From Prochlorococcus sp. MIT 1307 (GTDB lineage Bacteria; Cyanobacteriota; Cyanobacteriia; PCC-6307; Cyanobiaceae): 64,000 nt of DNA. The stretch is from positions 496,001 through 560,000 of the forward strand of contig NZ_CP139301.1 in the NCBI RefSeq assembly GCF_034092395.1, in the 5' to 3' direction. The notes beneath the pieces were generated by a model. The model was not told the origin of the DNA. It did not search any database and saw nothing but the letters and a program-made list of their open reading frames with translations. How positions within the stretch are numbered: the first letter of the stretch is position 1; each line of letters begins with the position of its first letter. Shown here piece by piece: positions 1 through 9,770 of the stretch. Position numbers and translations under genes: made by a program.

Positions 1-317
1 CTATAAGTTTTACTAGAGTTCTTTTTTTGAACTCGTTTATAATGTCCGATATAAAACCATCTCCAAGTTGGTATCATTGTAAATAACCAAACCCAAACTA
101 TGTATTCGTAATTTGCATCAAGATTTGAAGTGTTACACAACTCTGATACACCCAATTTTTGACTCTGTTCTAAACGATCCTCTAAATTTCTGCATAGCAG
201 ATAGCCATGTACTCCAAGGAAGCCTATGGTCATCGAGGTAGGAACTATTGCAAACAAAGCGGCTAAAACTAAATTTCCTAGTTTTAGTCTAAGATTAAGA
301 TCCTTAGAAATACTCAT
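1..317 (-). CDS. Partial small membrane protein, unknown
   Basis: This reading frame opens with ATG at 317 on the minus strand and runs off the left edge after 105 codons without a stop, so the C-terminus is missing. A hydrophobic segment at about residues 15-40 (LVLAALFAIVPTSMTIGFLG) and a second at about residues 75-95 (YIVWVWLFTMIPTWRWFY) predict two membrane helices. Between them lies a polar stretch with two cysteines. I do not recognise the family. The gene stands alone, with about 400 bp of gene-free DNA before the next plus-strand gene. Coding status is supported by the long open frame and ordinary amino-acid composition. Confidence 0.6.
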   Translation of the reverse strand, partial: MSISKDLNLRLKLGNLVLAALFAIVPTSMTIGFLGVHGYLLCRNLEDRLEQSQKLGVSELCNTSNLDANYEYIVWVWLFTMIPTWRWFYIGHYKRVQKKNSSKTY

Positions 318-723
318 ACACGGAGGAATTTACTTGTCTTCCTTGATTCTAAACACTTTATAACATAAGAAGCCATGTTAGGCAATAAATTATACCTAAA
401 TACAAGTATATGGTTGTATTAGCTATCCAGACTATCTTTCAGAAAAAGTAAAATCTTTAGGCATCCAATGTTTTTTTTAACTAAGCCTTTTCACTATAAT
501 ATTCCTAGAAAATAGATTTGAAGATAAAATAATAGGGCAAAACCATAAATAAAATTGATGTGGTTTCTATTGGTAAGATACAATTGATTATAAGGTTATA
601 GATATAGGTTTAAAGCAATTATCATAAATTAGTTAACCAAGCGCTAGAAAGTATCCAACTCTCTAAGAAGTGCTATAATTAACAAGTAAATAGGCTAGCT
701 TCTTGACAAGTAAATGTGTTTAA
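318..723. other. Gene-free AT-rich spacer
   Basis: This is the spacer between two divergent genes. It is very AT-rich and has stops in all frames, the longest ATG frame being about 13 codons. It presumably carries the promoters of both flanking genes, but I see no clear operator, hairpin or RNA gene. Confidence 0.4.
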
Positions 724-1491
724 ATGAATAAGAACATCTCACAAATCTTCCTAACTGATTTATCAATAGATCTTCCTATTTTTTTGTCAGATGCAAGTAA
801 CTCAATAAAGAATAAATTTAAAGATTATGAACATAAAGTATATAACAATGAAGAGCTTAGGTTTTTTATTAAATCAAATTTTGATTCTGAGGTTTTGTGG
901 GCATACGACGTCTTAAAACCATATTCTTATAAATCAGATTTAGGGAGATTTTGTCTTCTATATCAGCAAGGAGGATGGTATTTTGATATTGCAATCAAAT
1001 GCTTATCAAACTTTCAAGTGTGTTCAAATGTCGATATGATTTGCTTTCGTGATGAGCAGAGACATTCCTCAACTTCATGGGCTGTAGCGGGAGGGATAAT
1101 ATGGTCAAAATCTGGCAATAATATTCTATCAACTGCAATCAAAATGATTATTCAAAACTGCAGGGAGCGCTGGTATGGAAGAACTCCTTTATGCCCAACA
1201 GGTCCTTCACTATTTGGAGAAGCAATCGCCAAGGAAAATAGAGATAAGAATATAATATTTGGTTATTTAGATCGCCCAAATATACCATTTACCAAAAAAA
1301 ATATCCCATTTCTTAGAAAATTATTCAAATCAAAATTCAGATTGGCTAACCACAAAACCTTTGCCTTAGTAAAGCCTGCATCTGGAGGTGATCTTAAAGC
1401 CTTAGGAGTCCATGGATCAAATAATTATAATCAATTTTGGAAATCTAAAACTGTTTATAATGATATACCTTTTACACTAAATTATAAATAA
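724..1491 (+). CDS. GT32-like glycosyltransferase (sugar-binding DXD region)
   Basis: This 255-residue protein resembles the Gly_transf_sug / capsular glycosyltransferase group (GT32-like). The diagnostic segment at about residues 70-95 reads SDLGRFCLLYQQGGWYFDI, matching the family pattern of a polar residue, R, LLY, GG and then a DXD-type metal-binding site. Here the canonical D-x-D is replaced by F-D-I-A, so only one of the two acidic residues is present. The protein would transfer a sugar from a nucleotide donor during surface-glycan synthesis. It has no membrane helix and is likely cytosolic. It is a single gene far from the large glycan cluster at 21.6-33.7 kb. The donor sugar cannot be predicted. 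Confidence 0.72.
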   Translation: MNKNISQIFLTDLSIDLPIFLSDASNSIKNKFKDYEHKVYNNEELRFFIKSNFDSEVLWAYDVLKPYSYKSDLGRFCLLYQQGGWYFDIAIKCLSNFQVCSNVDMICFRDEQRHSSTSWAVAGGIIWSKSGNNILSTAIKMIIQNCRERWYGRTPLCPTGPSLFGEAIAKENRDKNIIFGYLDRPNIPFTKKNIPFLRKLFKSKFRLANHKTFALVKPASGGDLKALGVHGSNNYNQFWKSKTVYNDIPFTLNYK

Positions 1492-1721
1492 GCAGAAGCG
1501 ACGTATTATCTTATATGCCCAATATAAATTTTTAAGCAAATATTTGATTGTTTATTAAACAAGATCGTAGACTAGATTAAATATTCAATTTTCTTAATCT
1601 ATCTTGCTAAAGATTATTTAAATTATTCTGCCAGGTCATACATTTCGTTTATATGGCAATGTAATGGTACAACCTATAAAGTAGGGAGGCTAAGTCCTTC
1701 AATATTAAAAAGTAATTCATC

Positions 1722-2114
1722 ATGAGTGAATTTCCGTATTTAGTCGCCCTAGCTTTATTTGAACAAGAGGGTAAGCGTTTTATGCCCATAGGAGGTAAGT
1801 CACTACAGGATCCAATTAAAAATGATGCTATACCAGACAATAAGATTGAGAGAATTGCATTAGAACTACTGTTGCGATTAATAGAAAAGAGTGATAATGG
1901 TTCAATTCAAAGAGTAAATGGAAAAAAAAGCTTACTGATAATGCAAATCCCAATGGAAGTTATGCAAGAAAAGCTGCCAAGGATTAAGGCCGATTGGATC
2001 CAAACTGGAGAAACTGAAATATTTATCGAAAACCTTTGTGCACTATGCCATGGTGTATGGAGTATAGAATTTGCAAAGTATCAAGGTCTTGTAATGGAAG
2101 CTATTGATAAATAA
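1722..2114 (+). CDS. Hypothetical protein, 130 aa
   Basis: This is an intact 130-residue frame with ATG start and ordinary composition. It is mostly alpha-helical and soluble, with a helix rich in L, I, E and R at about residues 42-60 and a late CALCHG segment (about residues 106-111) carrying two cysteines and a histidine. I do not recognise a domain. A minus-strand frame overlapping its 5' end is a shadow. The gene stands alone between the glycosyltransferase-like gene and another unknown gene, both on the same strand but more than 200 bp away. Confidence 0.6.
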   Translation: MSEFPYLVALALFEQEGKRFMPIGGKSLQDPIKNDAIPDNKIERIALELLLRLIEKSDNGSIQRVNGKKSLLIMQIPMEVMQEKLPRIKADWIQTGETEIFIENLCALCHGVWSIEFAKYQGLVMEAIDK

Positions 2115-2453
2115 CTGCTTACGCTATAAGTCTTCCTATCGAATAGGTATTATTAATTACAAATAGTTTTGATATTAAATGCAAAAATGGCATTATACAT
2201 CTTTTAAATCTTAGATTGTTTCTATAATTAAACACATTTAATTAAACTCTAGATTAGTATTTAGGGTTATACCTTAAAAGCCATAGTCGTAAAGAAGAAG
2301 GTACTCCTACAATGGATCAAATTAGGGAAAGAAATAAATGAGCTTGTAAATTTATTTACAGTCCATTGGCCTAACTATTCAGATGCAGTTAAAATGTAAA
2401 AGAATTTTTACTTCAATGATAAAATTCTGGGTATTATTTTAAGATTAATCATT
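2115..2453. other. Gene-free spacer
   Basis: This is an AT-rich spacer between two plus-strand unknown genes. Only very short frames (9 codons or fewer) are present, and I see no convincing hairpin, operator or RNA gene. Confidence 0.35.
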
Positions 2454-3023
2454 ATGAGTTCAAAAAGATCTATTTCTAGTCAGGGCTCTCATTTTGACAA
2501 AGATCTTGATGGGCAACTTGAAAGTCGACCTGAGGCTCTGAAAGGTAATGAACTTTTAGAATATGTAAACATTAATAGACGTCAATTAAATGATAATGGT
2601 GATAGTTTATGTATAGGTGCGGGTTATGGGGATAAAAGCGAGGATGGGTCAACGACTTGTCGACTTGACCTATTTAGTACTGAACTAATCAAGGCGAAAA
2701 AAGCTTCACATTTATCTAATAGCAAAGAAAAGGCCAAGGGAGAGATCTTAAAAACCTATAGCCTAGATACACTAAAAAATATCGCCGAATTAGGTTGTAT
2801 ATCTGGTAAAGCCTATAAGCATTTACAAATATCAGAAAATGAGCAGTTTTTCGATGACAACAAATATGAAATAACTTGTTCTCTTGAAGATCAGTTTGGC
2901 AATGGCTACCTTAAAAATAGTGCAGAAAGGGTTGGAGGAGAAAATTCACATTGGAAGCATAGAGCTGTGTGGAGGTTTATAGAAATGATCGCCATTGAAG
3001 AAGTAGCTAAGTCAAACAAATAA
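2454..3023 (+). CDS. Hypothetical protein, 189 aa
   Basis: This is a 189-residue soluble protein with ATG start. The N-terminal half is polar and probably disordered (SSKRSISSQGSHFDKD at residues 2-17). A glycine- and cysteine-containing patch follows near residues 52-70, and then a charged helical C-terminal part. The C-terminal segment contains GGENSHWKHRAVWRF, rich in aromatic and basic residues. No membrane segment or known catalytic motif is visible, and I do not recognise the family. It ends about 100 bp before the end of the converging ureC gene. Its codon use looks like that of its neighbours, so foreign origin is not indicated. Confidence 0.6.
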   Translation: MSSKRSISSQGSHFDKDLDGQLESRPEALKGNELLEYVNINRRQLNDNGDSLCIGAGYGDKSEDGSTTCRLDLFSTELIKAKKASHLSNSKEKAKGEILKTYSLDTLKNIAELGCISGKAYKHLQISENEQFFDDNKYEITCSLEDQFGNGYLKNSAERVGGENSHWKHRAVWRFIEMIAIEEVAKSNK

Positions 3024-3125
3024 GATTTTAATAGATTGCTGTATATATAAGCTATCTCCTCTCAATATTTTCAAAGAATACCATTTCATTATTTAATATA
3101 TTAATCCTACTTTTCAAAATGGTTC

Positions 3126-4835
3126 TTAGAGCAATAGATACCTTTGAGCTAATGGAAGTACATCCGCAGGCTCACAAGTAAGCAGCTCACCATCAGCAAA
3201 GACTTCATAGGTCTGAGCATCTACTTTTATAGATGGCAAGGCATCATTAGAACGCATACATTTCTTTGAAATATCGCGTGTATCTTTAACCGCTACGCAA
3301 TTTCTCTGAAGTTTGAGAGCATTAGGAATATCCTCCTCCATAGCTGCATTACTAAGAAAAGTAAGACAACTTGAAGCTAAAGCTCCTCCAAAGGCTCCAA
3401 ACATAGGTCTTCCATGAACTGGCTGGGGAGTGGGGATTGAGGCATTTGCGTCTCCCATTTGAGCCCAAACGATGGAACCTCCTTTGATAACAAGTTCTGG
3501 CTTAACGCCAAAAAAACCTGGTTTCCAGAGAACTAGATCTGCCAACTTTCCAACTTCTATAGAGCCAATATAATTGCTCATTCCATGTGCAATTGCAGGG
3601 TTAATAGTGACCTTGGAGATATATCGCTTTAGTCGATTATTATCATTTCTACTTGTATCTTCAGGCAAAGGTCCTCTTTGTACTTTCATTTTATGTGCAG
3701 TTTGGAATGTTCTGCTGATCACCTCGCCTACTCTTCCCATTGCTTGTGAATCACTAGCAATAATTGAGAAAGCACCTATATCATGAAGGATATCTTCAGC
3801 GGCAATAGTTTCGCGCCTTATCCGAGATTCAGCGAAAGCAACATCCTCCGGAATTTTGGGGTCCAAGTGATGGCAAACCATCAACATGTCCAAGTGTTCT
3901 TCTAATGTATTTCGTGTATATGGTCTTGTCGGATTCGTACTACTTGGCAGTACATTAGCTTCACCACAAATTTTGATAATGTCTGGAGCGTGACCACCTC
4001 CAGCACCCTCAGTATGAAATGTATGAATAGTGCGGCCATTAATAGCTCTAATCGTATCCTCTACAAAGCCAGCTTCATTTAAAGTATCTGTATGAATACA
4101 AACCTGAACATCCATTAAATCCGCAACTTGCAAACAACAATCAATAGAAGAAGGTGTAGTGCCCCAGTCCTCATGAAGTTTTAACCCACAAGCCCCAGAT
4201 CTGACCTGTTCCTCTAATGGCTTAGGAGAACTTGCATTACCTTTTCCAAAAAATCCCAGATTGACTGGTAAGGCTTCAGCAGCTTTTAACATTCGCGATA
4301 GGTGAAACGCTCCAGGCGTGCATGTAGTCGCGTTTGTTCCAGTTGCTGGTCCAGTACCGCCTCCAAGCATTGTTGTAATGCCACTAGCTAAAGCTGTTTC
4401 TATTTGCTGAGGGCATATGAAATGGATATGTGTATCAATACCTCCGGCCGTAAGAATCTGTCCTTCACCAGCTATTGCTTCAGTACTCGGACCAATGACT
4501 ATATTTACACCTTCTTGAGTGTCTGGATTACCGGCCTTTCCTATAGATACGATTTTTCCATCTTTTATCCCTATATCAGCCTTAACTATTCCCCACCAAT
4601 CAAGAATTAATGCATTAGTTATTACAGTGTCAACTGCTCCTTGGCTTCTGGTTCGTTGTGATTGCCCCATACCATCTCTAATTACTTTTCCACCTCCAAA
4701 TTTGACTTCGTCTCCATAGATTGTGTGATCTTGCTCTACTTCAAGAATTAAATCAGTGTCGGCTAATCGCAGCCTATCGCCCACTGTTGGGCCATAGGTT
4801 TCAGCGTAAACACGTCTAGGAATTCGATAAGACAT
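3126..4835 (-). CDS. ureC: Urease alpha subunit UreC
   Basis: This is the catalytic subunit of nickel urease, which hydrolyses urea to ammonia and carbamate in the cytosol. At 569 residues it is full length. The active site is complete: HIH at residues 136-138, the carbamylated lysine K219 in GLKLHEDWG, nickel-ligand histidines H248 and H274, the flap with C321/H322 in MVCHHLDP, and D362 in [10 protein letters not shown]. These positions match the Klebsiella enzyme with a shift of two. It is the last gene of ureD-ureA-ureB-ureC, following ureB by 7 bp. Ammonium released here enters the glutamine synthetase pathway. I am very sure of this call. Confidence 0.98.
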   Translation of the reverse strand: MSYRIPRRVYAETYGPTVGDRLRLADTDLILEVEQDHTIYGDEVKFGGGKVIRDGMGQSQRTRSQGAVDTVITNALILDWWGIVKADIGIKDGKIVSIGKAGNPDTQEGVNIVIGPSTEAIAGEGQILTAGGIDTHIHFICPQQIETALASGITTMLGGGTGPATGTNATTCTPGAFHLSRMLKAAEALPVNLGFFGKGNASSPKPLEEQVRSGACGLKLHEDWGTTPSSIDCCLQVADLMDVQVCIHTDTLNEAGFVEDTIRAINGRTIHTFHTEGAGGGHAPDIIKICGEANVLPSSTNPTRPYTRNTLEEHLDMLMVCHHLDPKIPEDVAFAESRIRRETIAAEDILHDIGAFSIIASDSQAMGRVGEVISRTFQTAHKMKVQRGPLPEDTSRNDNNRLKRYISKVTINPAIAHGMSNYIGSIEVGKLADLVLWKPGFFGVKPELVIKGGSIVWAQMGDANASIPTPQPVHGRPMFGAFGGALASSCLTFLSNAAMEEDIPNALKLQRNCVAVKDTRDISKKCMRSNDALPSIKVDAQTYEVFADGELLTCEPADVLPLAQRYLLL

Positions 4836-4842
4836 AAAAATT

Positions 4843-5160
4843 TCAATCCATTGATCCGTTAATTAATCCGTTAAAACCAAACGCAAGTCGAGCCCCTCCA
4901 AAAGGCACAAGATTTACTTCACGTTGATCACCTGGCTCAAAACGAATGGCTGTCCCTGCAGGGATATCAAGTCGTTTCCCAAGAGTTACTTTTCTATCGA
5001 ACTCAAGAGCCTTGTTGGATTCATAGAAATGGAAGTGGGAACCAACCTGAACAGGACGATCACCCTTATTAGAAACAGAGATAGTAGTTACAGGACGACC
5101 TACATTAAGGTCAATATCTCCAGGTTGAGGAATTAATTCTCCAGGAATCAAAATAGTCAT
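4843..5160 (-). CDS. ureB: Urease beta subunit UreB
   Basis: This is the 105-residue beta subunit of the three-subunit bacterial urease. It carries no catalytic residues but forms the trimer scaffold with UreA and UreC. The sequence shows the family pattern: [15 protein letters not shown] near the start, [11 protein letters not shown] at about residues 41-51, and an arginine-rich C-terminal region with [12 protein letters not shown]. It lies 9 bp after ureA and 7 bp before ureC on the minus strand, so the three structural genes are surely co-transcribed. Confidence 0.97.
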   Translation of the reverse strand: MTILIPGELIPQPGDIDLNVGRPVTTISVSNKGDRPVQVGSHFHFYESNKALEFDRKVTLGKRLDIPAGTAIRFEPGDQREVNLVPFGGARLAFGFNGLINGSMD

Positions 5161-5169
5161 AATTGATTT

Positions 5170-5472
5170 TTAACGAATTGGATCATGAAGAGTGACAAGT
5201 TTGCTGCCATCAGGGAAAACGGCTTCTATTTGCACTTCATCAATTAATTCAGGAACTCCTTCCATAACTTGATCACGACATAGCCAGGTTGTACCCTCAG
5301 ACATCAATTCAGCAACAGTTTTACCGTCGCGAGCACCTTCAAGAATCTGAAAGCTTAACCAAGCTATTGCTTCTGGGTGATTGAGTTTTAAACCACGATT
5401 TAATCTACGCTCCGCAAGAAGCGCAGCTGTAAAAACAAGCAATTTGTCTTTTTCCTGAGGACTGAGATGCAT
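5170..5472 (-). CDS. ureA: Urease gamma subunit UreA
   Basis: This is the 100-residue gamma subunit of urease. The family opening is clear ([20 protein letters not shown]), followed by the [21 protein letters not shown] block and a C-terminus ending [14 protein letters not shown]. It is a structural subunit that packs with UreB and UreC in the cytosolic (abg)3 complex. The gene follows ureD by about 46 bp and precedes ureB by 9 bp. Length and sequence are normal for the family. Confidence 0.97.
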   Translation of the reverse strand: MHLSPQEKDKLLVFTAALLAERRLNRGLKLNHPEAIAWLSFQILEGARDGKTVAELMSEGTTWLCRDQVMEGVPELIDEVQIEAVFPDGSKLVTLHDPIR

Positions 5473-5518
5473 AAAATTTACTAACTAGAATCAGTGTGAC
5501 AAATCCAGAGGTTTTTGG

Positions 5519-6451
5519 TCATTCCGTATTGCACATAGTTTCGTTATAAGGTTTTTCTTGCATTGGCCAAACTCTTAATGGTTCAGGAATGCTTAATTGT
5601 CGCAACCTACGAGTATGTCTCCAGATACGAAAGAACCAAAATCTTGCAGCCTGAGTTGATGGCCCTATGTAACGAGCAGAAATACCATGATCGAGAGCAC
5701 TACAACTCATCCCACCTTCTAGTCCAACCCGCTCTAAAAGAGAGTTCTGAATAAGTTCATTCAAGACTTCCTTGGAGAAATAAGTAGGTGCAACCCAGAC
5801 CATAGAGCCAAAAACTGGTTGATTCCCCATTCCATGCTCAGATGAAAGTGCATTTCCTGCTAACTCCAATCGATCAACAAACTCCCATTGTTTTTTTTCG
5901 GACCAATGTCTACAAATCTCTAGATGAGAGCGCCAACAACCACTACCTAACATTTCACCAGCAGCAGTACGACCAAGGCGCACTATGTCAGTACAAATAA
6001 AACTAGAGTCTTGGTGAAGATCAACAAACATAGTCTGTTCAAAGAGACTCTCGCCAAAAAGTACAATTTCCTGTGGTAACCATTCTAGATCAGCATTTTT
6101 ATTTATTTCTAAATAACAATTTTGCTTTGCCCATTCTCCTTCTGGGTGAAGAGTTGAAATACCAATAGAACCATATACTTTCTGAGCTGCAACAGTTGTA
6201 ATTAGTCCACTAGTTCCTGACTCTGCTTTTACTTTCATTGTGAGTTGGTCACCTCCAACTAAACCTCCGGCAGTATGAAGTAGTGGGACCTCAAAACGTC
6301 CATCAACATCACTAGACCCTCGAAGAACTTTAAATGGAGCACTACAACTCACCTGATGAGAAGTGATTGAATTAGATACCCCAGCACAATCAGATCTCCT
6401 GATAAACCTCAGATCGCAAGTCCCATGCCAGGCAACTTCTTTTGAACTCAT
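5519..6451 (-). CDS. ureD: Urease accessory protein UreD
   Basis: This is a 310-residue urease chaperone (UreD/UreH). It binds apo-urease and, with UreF and UreG, forms the complex that delivers nickel. Visible family features include PLLHTAGGLVGGDQLTM at about residues 53-70 and a C-terminal aromatic/arginine region (RFWFFRIWRHTRRL). It is the first gene of the minus-strand ureDABC unit and diverges from ureE across a 91-bp spacer that must carry both promoters. I found no perfect GTA-N8-TAC box in that spacer. The start is the ATG at 6451. Confidence 0.94.
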   Translation of the reverse strand: MSSKEVAWHGTCDLRFIRRSDCAGVSNSITSHQVSCSAPFKVLRGSSDVDGRFEVPLLHTAGGLVGGDQLTMKVKAESGTSGLITTVAAQKVYGSIGISTLHPEGEWAKQNCYLEINKNADLEWLPQEIVLFGESLFEQTMFVDLHQDSSFICTDIVRLGRTAAGEMLGSGCWRSHLEICRHWSEKKQWEFVDRLELAGNALSSEHGMGNQPVFGSMVWVAPTYFSKEVLNELIQNSLLERVGLEGGMSCSALDHGISARYIGPSTQAARFWFFRIWRHTRRLRQLSIPEPLRVWPMQEKPYNETMCNTE

Positions 6452-6542
6452 GAATTCATAATAAAAACTTGCCGAAATTCCACTCTGTTCCCTTAAGAAC
6501 CTAATCTTTTGTTATTTCATACATCCTAAACAAGATTAAAAA

Positions 6543-6998
6543 TTGTCAGCTCCTCCCATTTTCTTAAATAAGGTACTTCATATAAGAAGCCCCCAGAACT
6601 CTTTGATTCTTTCACTCTCTGCAAAGGAGCGAAGGTATTTAAGAGGACGAAGACAAACCCTGTGTGGACAAGAAGTACTTTTGCATCTCCCGAGGGAAGG
6701 TCCGCTAATGGAAGGAGATGTTCTTGCAGGAGAAAATCGATTTCCAAAAGTTGTAGTAAGAGCTGCTGTCGAAGATTTATTAGTAGTGCGCACAAACTCA
6801 TTATTGGAATTAATTAAGGCTTCTTATCACCTTGGAAACCGTCATGTTGAACTGGAATTACACTCTCAAGAGCTTTTCTTATTAGACGATACAGTTCTAG
6901 CTAAGATGTTAAGAGGAAGAGGTCTTAAAGTTGAGAAGATAAGTAAGCCTTTTTTCCCAGAGTTAGGTGCTTACTCTCAAGTTCATAGACAAGCTTAA
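6543..6998 (+). CDS. ureE: Urease accessory protein UreE
   Basis: This 151-residue nickel metallochaperone donates Ni to the UreDFG-urease complex. The N-terminal peptide-binding domain is followed by a metal-binding domain containing GNRHVELEL (about residues 99-107), in which the histidine is the conserved Ni ligand at the dimer interface. The C-terminus ends in ..YSQVHRQA and lacks the His-rich tail of Klebsiella UreE, as in other cyanobacteria. No upstream in-frame ATG exists, so TTG at 6543 (TTG TCA GCT CCT) is the most likely start. It opens the ureE-ureF-ureG plus-strand unit. Confidence 0.92.
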   Translation: MSAPPIFLNKVLHIRSPQNSLILSLSAKERRYLRGRRQTLCGQEVLLHLPREGPLMEGDVLAGENRFPKVVVRAAVEDLLVVRTNSLLELIKASYHLGNRHVELELHSQELFLLDDTVLAKMLRGRGLKVEKISKPFFPELGAYSQVHRQA

Positions 6999-7003
6999 TT
7001 TCT

Positions 7004-7678
7004 ATGACCTCCCTAGGAATGCTTCAACTAGTTAGCCCTGCTTTGCCTGTTGGAGCATTTAGTTATTCAGAAGGGCTTGAATGGCTTATTCACACAGGAA
7101 AAATCAAAAATGAATCAAACATTTTTTCTTGGCTAGAAGGAGAACTTTTAAGAGGACAGATTAGAATCGAAGCTGCTGCCCAAACCCCTATTAGAGAAGC
7201 CCTAACGAATTGGAAGCTAAATAATGATTCAAAGACAAAATTGATTGTTTCTGATCTAAATAGTTGGTTATTAGCACTACGTGATTCATCCAATATGCGA
7301 GTTCAACAACGTCAAATGGGGAAATCACTTCTTCAACTACTTGACGATTTGGGACACCCTTTACCAGATAATACTAAAAATCTTTCTTGGACAATTGCGT
7401 GGGGTTGGGCTGGCTTGGCTTGGCATTTGTCAAAGTTGGAAGTAATCCAAGGATATCTATATAGCTGGGTTGCTAATCAACTCAGTGTTGCAGTTAGATT
7501 GCTTCCTCTTGGGCCAACTAGAGCTCAGTATTTCCAATCTGCTTTTTTACCTTTGATAAGCAACCAGGCTGAACTACTGCTAAACACTGATCCGCATCAA
7601 ATATGGACTGGAGATGTTGGCGCAACATTCGCTCAGCTATCCCATTCTGAACTCTATACACGATTATTCCGAAGTTAA
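7004..7678 (+). CDS. ureF: Urease accessory protein UreF
   Basis: This is a 224-residue all-helical urease chaperone that bridges UreD and the GTPase UreG and gates GTP-dependent nickel insertion. The family signature [17 protein letters not shown] sits at about residues 11-27. It starts 6 bp after ureE ends, and its stop overlaps the ureG start by one base (TAATG), so translation of F and G is probably coupled. Length is normal. Confidence 0.94.
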   Translation: MTSLGMLQLVSPALPVGAFSYSEGLEWLIHTGKIKNESNIFSWLEGELLRGQIRIEAAAQTPIREALTNWKLNNDSKTKLIVSDLNSWLLALRDSSNMRVQQRQMGKSLLQLLDDLGHPLPDNTKNLSWTIAWGWAGLAWHLSKLEVIQGYLYSWVANQLSVAVRLLPLGPTRAQYFQSAFLPLISNQAELLLNTDPHQIWTGDVGATFAQLSHSELYTRLFRS

Positions 7679-8280
7679 TGAGCAACGCACTAAGACTTGG
7701 GGTTGCAGGGCCAGTTGGTTCAGGCAAAACAGCACTTGTTGAATCACTGTGCAAACGGCTACGCAATCAATTGCAACTAGCTGTAGTTACTAATGACATC
7801 TACACACAAGAAGATGCAAAGTTCCTTACCAAAGTTGGTGCATTAGAGCCTGAACGCATTCGAGGAGTTGAAACAGGTGGCTGTCCGCATACAGCCATCA
7901 GAGAAGACTGCTCAATTAATCGATCAGCAGTGGAAGATCTTGAGCGTCTTTTTCCTGATCTTGACTTGGTATTTGTGGAAAGTGGAGGCGACAATCTTGC
8001 GGCAAGCTTTAGTCCAGAATTGGTAGATATTTGTATCTACGTCATAGATGTCGCAGCAGGAGACAAGATTCCTCGAAAAGGAGGGCCTGGAATTACTCGT
8101 TCAGACTTACTTGTAATCAATAAAATTGATCTTGCTACAATGGTCGGTGCCAATCTAGAGATTATGAGACGAGATACTTCATTAATGCGAGGAGAGCAAC
8201 CATGGTGTTTCACCAACCTTCAAAGCGGTGAAGGCCTAGATAAAGTAGTTGAATTCTTGTATAAACAACTACCTAATTAA
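7678..8280 (+). CDS. ureG: Urease accessory GTPase UreG
   Basis: This is a 200-residue SIMIBI-class GTPase that powers nickel delivery to urease. Visible motifs are the P-loop GPVGSGKT (residues 11-18), the nickel-binding CPH (residues 69-71) in [26 protein letters not shown], and the guanine-specificity NKID motif at about residue 150. All are intact. It is the last gene of the ureEFG unit. The urtA promoter lies in the 108 bp that follow. Confidence 0.97.
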   Translation: MSNALRLGVAGPVGSGKTALVESLCKRLRNQLQLAVVTNDIYTQEDAKFLTKVGALEPERIRGVETGGCPHTAIREDCSINRSAVEDLERLFPDLDLVFVESGGDNLAASFSPELVDICIYVIDVAAGDKIPRKGGPGITRSDLLVINKIDLATMVGANLEIMRRDTSLMRGEQPWCFTNLQSGEGLDKVVEFLYKQLPN

Positions 8281-8309
8281 TTATTTGGTATACCTATTCA
8301 TCAATAAAG

Positions 8310-8348
8310 GTATAGACCGATACATATTGAAAACCGGCTCATTAATAG
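8310..8348 (+). promoter_or_regulatory. NtcA-activated promoter of urtABCDE
   Basis: A perfect GTA-N8-TAC palindrome lies at 8310-8323 (GTATAGACCGATAC). It is followed 19 bp later by a TAATAG -10 element at 8343-8348. This spacing puts the box centre near -40 of the predicted start (about 8357), the class II arrangement used by the nitrogen regulator NtcA. The predicted 5' leader to the urtA ATG at 8389 is about 30 nt. Urea-transport genes are known NtcA targets in cyanobacteria. Confidence 0.85.
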
Positions 8349-8388
8349 CTTCTAAATCCTCGAATGTCATAAGGGCGTTCAATTCATT

Positions 8389-9687
8389 ATGAGGAACATG
8401 TCTCTTTCCAAGCGGCTTTTTTTAGGATTGACTTCAATTCTTGTTGGAACAACTGTCACAGCTTGTGGGGGTGGAAGTCAATCTACAGAGTGTCCAGATT
8501 GTGATGATCAAGTAACGGTAGGAATCCTGCATTCATTAAGCGGGACTATGGCTATTTCTGAAACCACTTTGGTGGATACTGAAAAAATGGCAATCGAAGA
8601 AATCAATGCTGCGGGAGGCATTGAGGTAGGTGGCAAGAAATACGAAATCAAATACATCGTTGAAGATGGAGCTTCTGACTGGCCTACATTTGCAGAAAAA
8701 TCAAAGAAGCTAATCGATCAAGATAAAGTTCCTGTTGTATTTGGTGGTTGGACTTCTGCTAGCCGCAAAGCAATGCTTCCGGTTTATGAATCCAAGGATG
8801 CCTTCCTTTATTATCCAATTCAATATGAGGCTCAGGAATGCTCCAAAAATATTTTTTATACAGGAGCGACCCCTAACCAACAATCTGAACCAGCCACAGA
8901 TTTCATGTTTAAACGCTCGCCAGCAGCTGGCAAGCCTTTCTTCTTAGTAGGGTCCGATTACGTCTTCCCCCGAACTTCAAATACAATCACAAAAGAACAA
9001 GTCAAAGCTCTTGGTGGAACTGTAGTTGGAGAAGACTATCTACCATTAGGCAATACAGAAGTTGCTCCCATTATTGCTAAAATCAAAAAGGCACTTCCTA
9101 CTGGTGGCGTCATTATCAACACATTAAATGGTGATCAAAACGTAGCTTTCTTTAAGCAAATTCAGGATGTAGGTATTACACCTCAGAATGGCTATTACGT
9201 AATGAGCTATTCGATTGCCGAAGAAGAAATTAGTACTATTGGGCCTGAGTTTCTAGTCGGGCATTACGGTGCCTGGAACTACATGATGTCAATAAATACC
9301 CCTGCTTCCAAAAAATTTGCTAAAAGCTTTAAGAAGAGATGGGGTAACGACAGGGTAGTTGCAGATCCACAAGAGTCTGCATACAACATGGTCTACTTAT
9401 GGAAAGCAGCTGTAGAGAAAGCAGATTCATTTGATGACAACGCAGTGAGGGAAGCTCTAGTAGGAGTCAAGTTCAATGCTCCTCAGGGGCCAGTTGAAGT
9501 AATGCCAAATCATCACCTCTCACAAACTGTCCGGATTGGTCAAATCACCTCTAGTGGACAATTTAAAATTCTCGAAACAACTCCTGGTCCAGTTTTACCT
9601 CAAGCTTGGAACCAATATGAGCCAAGCTCTAAAGGGTATGCATGCGATTGGACTGACCGTCGTAAAGGAGAACGGTACCGCCTTTGA
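8389..9687 (+). CDS. urtA: Urea ABC transporter, substrate-binding protein UrtA
   Basis: This is a 432-residue periplasmic urea receptor of the Urt ABC system (PBP type 1, branched-chain amino-acid/urea/amide family). The N-terminus is a lipoprotein signal: basic SKR, a hydrophobic stretch, and a lipobox-like VTAC with the acylated cysteine at residue 26. The binding domain begins VTVGILHSLSGTMAISE, typical of UrtA. ATG at 8389 is used; a second ATG three codons later would give the same mature protein. It is first in the operon behind the NtcA promoter and is separated from urtB by a strong hairpin. Confidence 0.96.
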   Translation: MRNMSLSKRLFLGLTSILVGTTVTACGGGSQSTECPDCDDQVTVGILHSLSGTMAISETTLVDTEKMAIEEINAAGGIEVGGKKYEIKYIVEDGASDWPTFAEKSKKLIDQDKVPVVFGGWTSASRKAMLPVYESKDAFLYYPIQYEAQECSKNIFYTGATPNQQSEPATDFMFKRSPAAGKPFFLVGSDYVFPRTSNTITKEQVKALGGTVVGEDYLPLGNTEVAPIIAKIKKALPTGGVIINTLNGDQNVAFFKQIQDVGITPQNGYYVMSYSIAEEEISTIGPEFLVGHYGAWNYMMSINTPASKKFAKSFKKRWGNDRVVADPQESAYNMVYLWKAAVEKADSFDDNAVREALVGVKFNAPQGPVEVMPNHHLSQTVRIGQITSSGQFKILETTPGPVLPQAWNQYEPSSKGYACDWTDRRKGERYRL

Positions 9688-9720
9688 TCTGATAGATCCT
9701 GCCATGATTTACTAAATGAC

Positions 9721-9745
9721 GGGGAGTTCAAGCGATTGGCTCCCC
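9721..9745 (+). other. Intercistronic hairpin between urtA and urtB
   Basis: GGGGAG at 9721-9726 pairs with CTCCCC at 9740-9745, and the loop contains a further CAA/TTG pairing. No T-run follows, so it is not a classic terminator. It is better read as a 3' stabiliser or partial attenuator that would leave more urtA mRNA than urtBCDE mRNA. Confidence 0.6.
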
Positions 9746-9770
9746 ATTAACAATTCAGAATTTTTTACTA

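Noticed and set aside
3574-5136. Plus-strand frames of 66-70 codons over ureC and ureB
   Set aside because: They lie antisense to genuine urease genes whose active-site residues are complete. Their composition is not protein-like.
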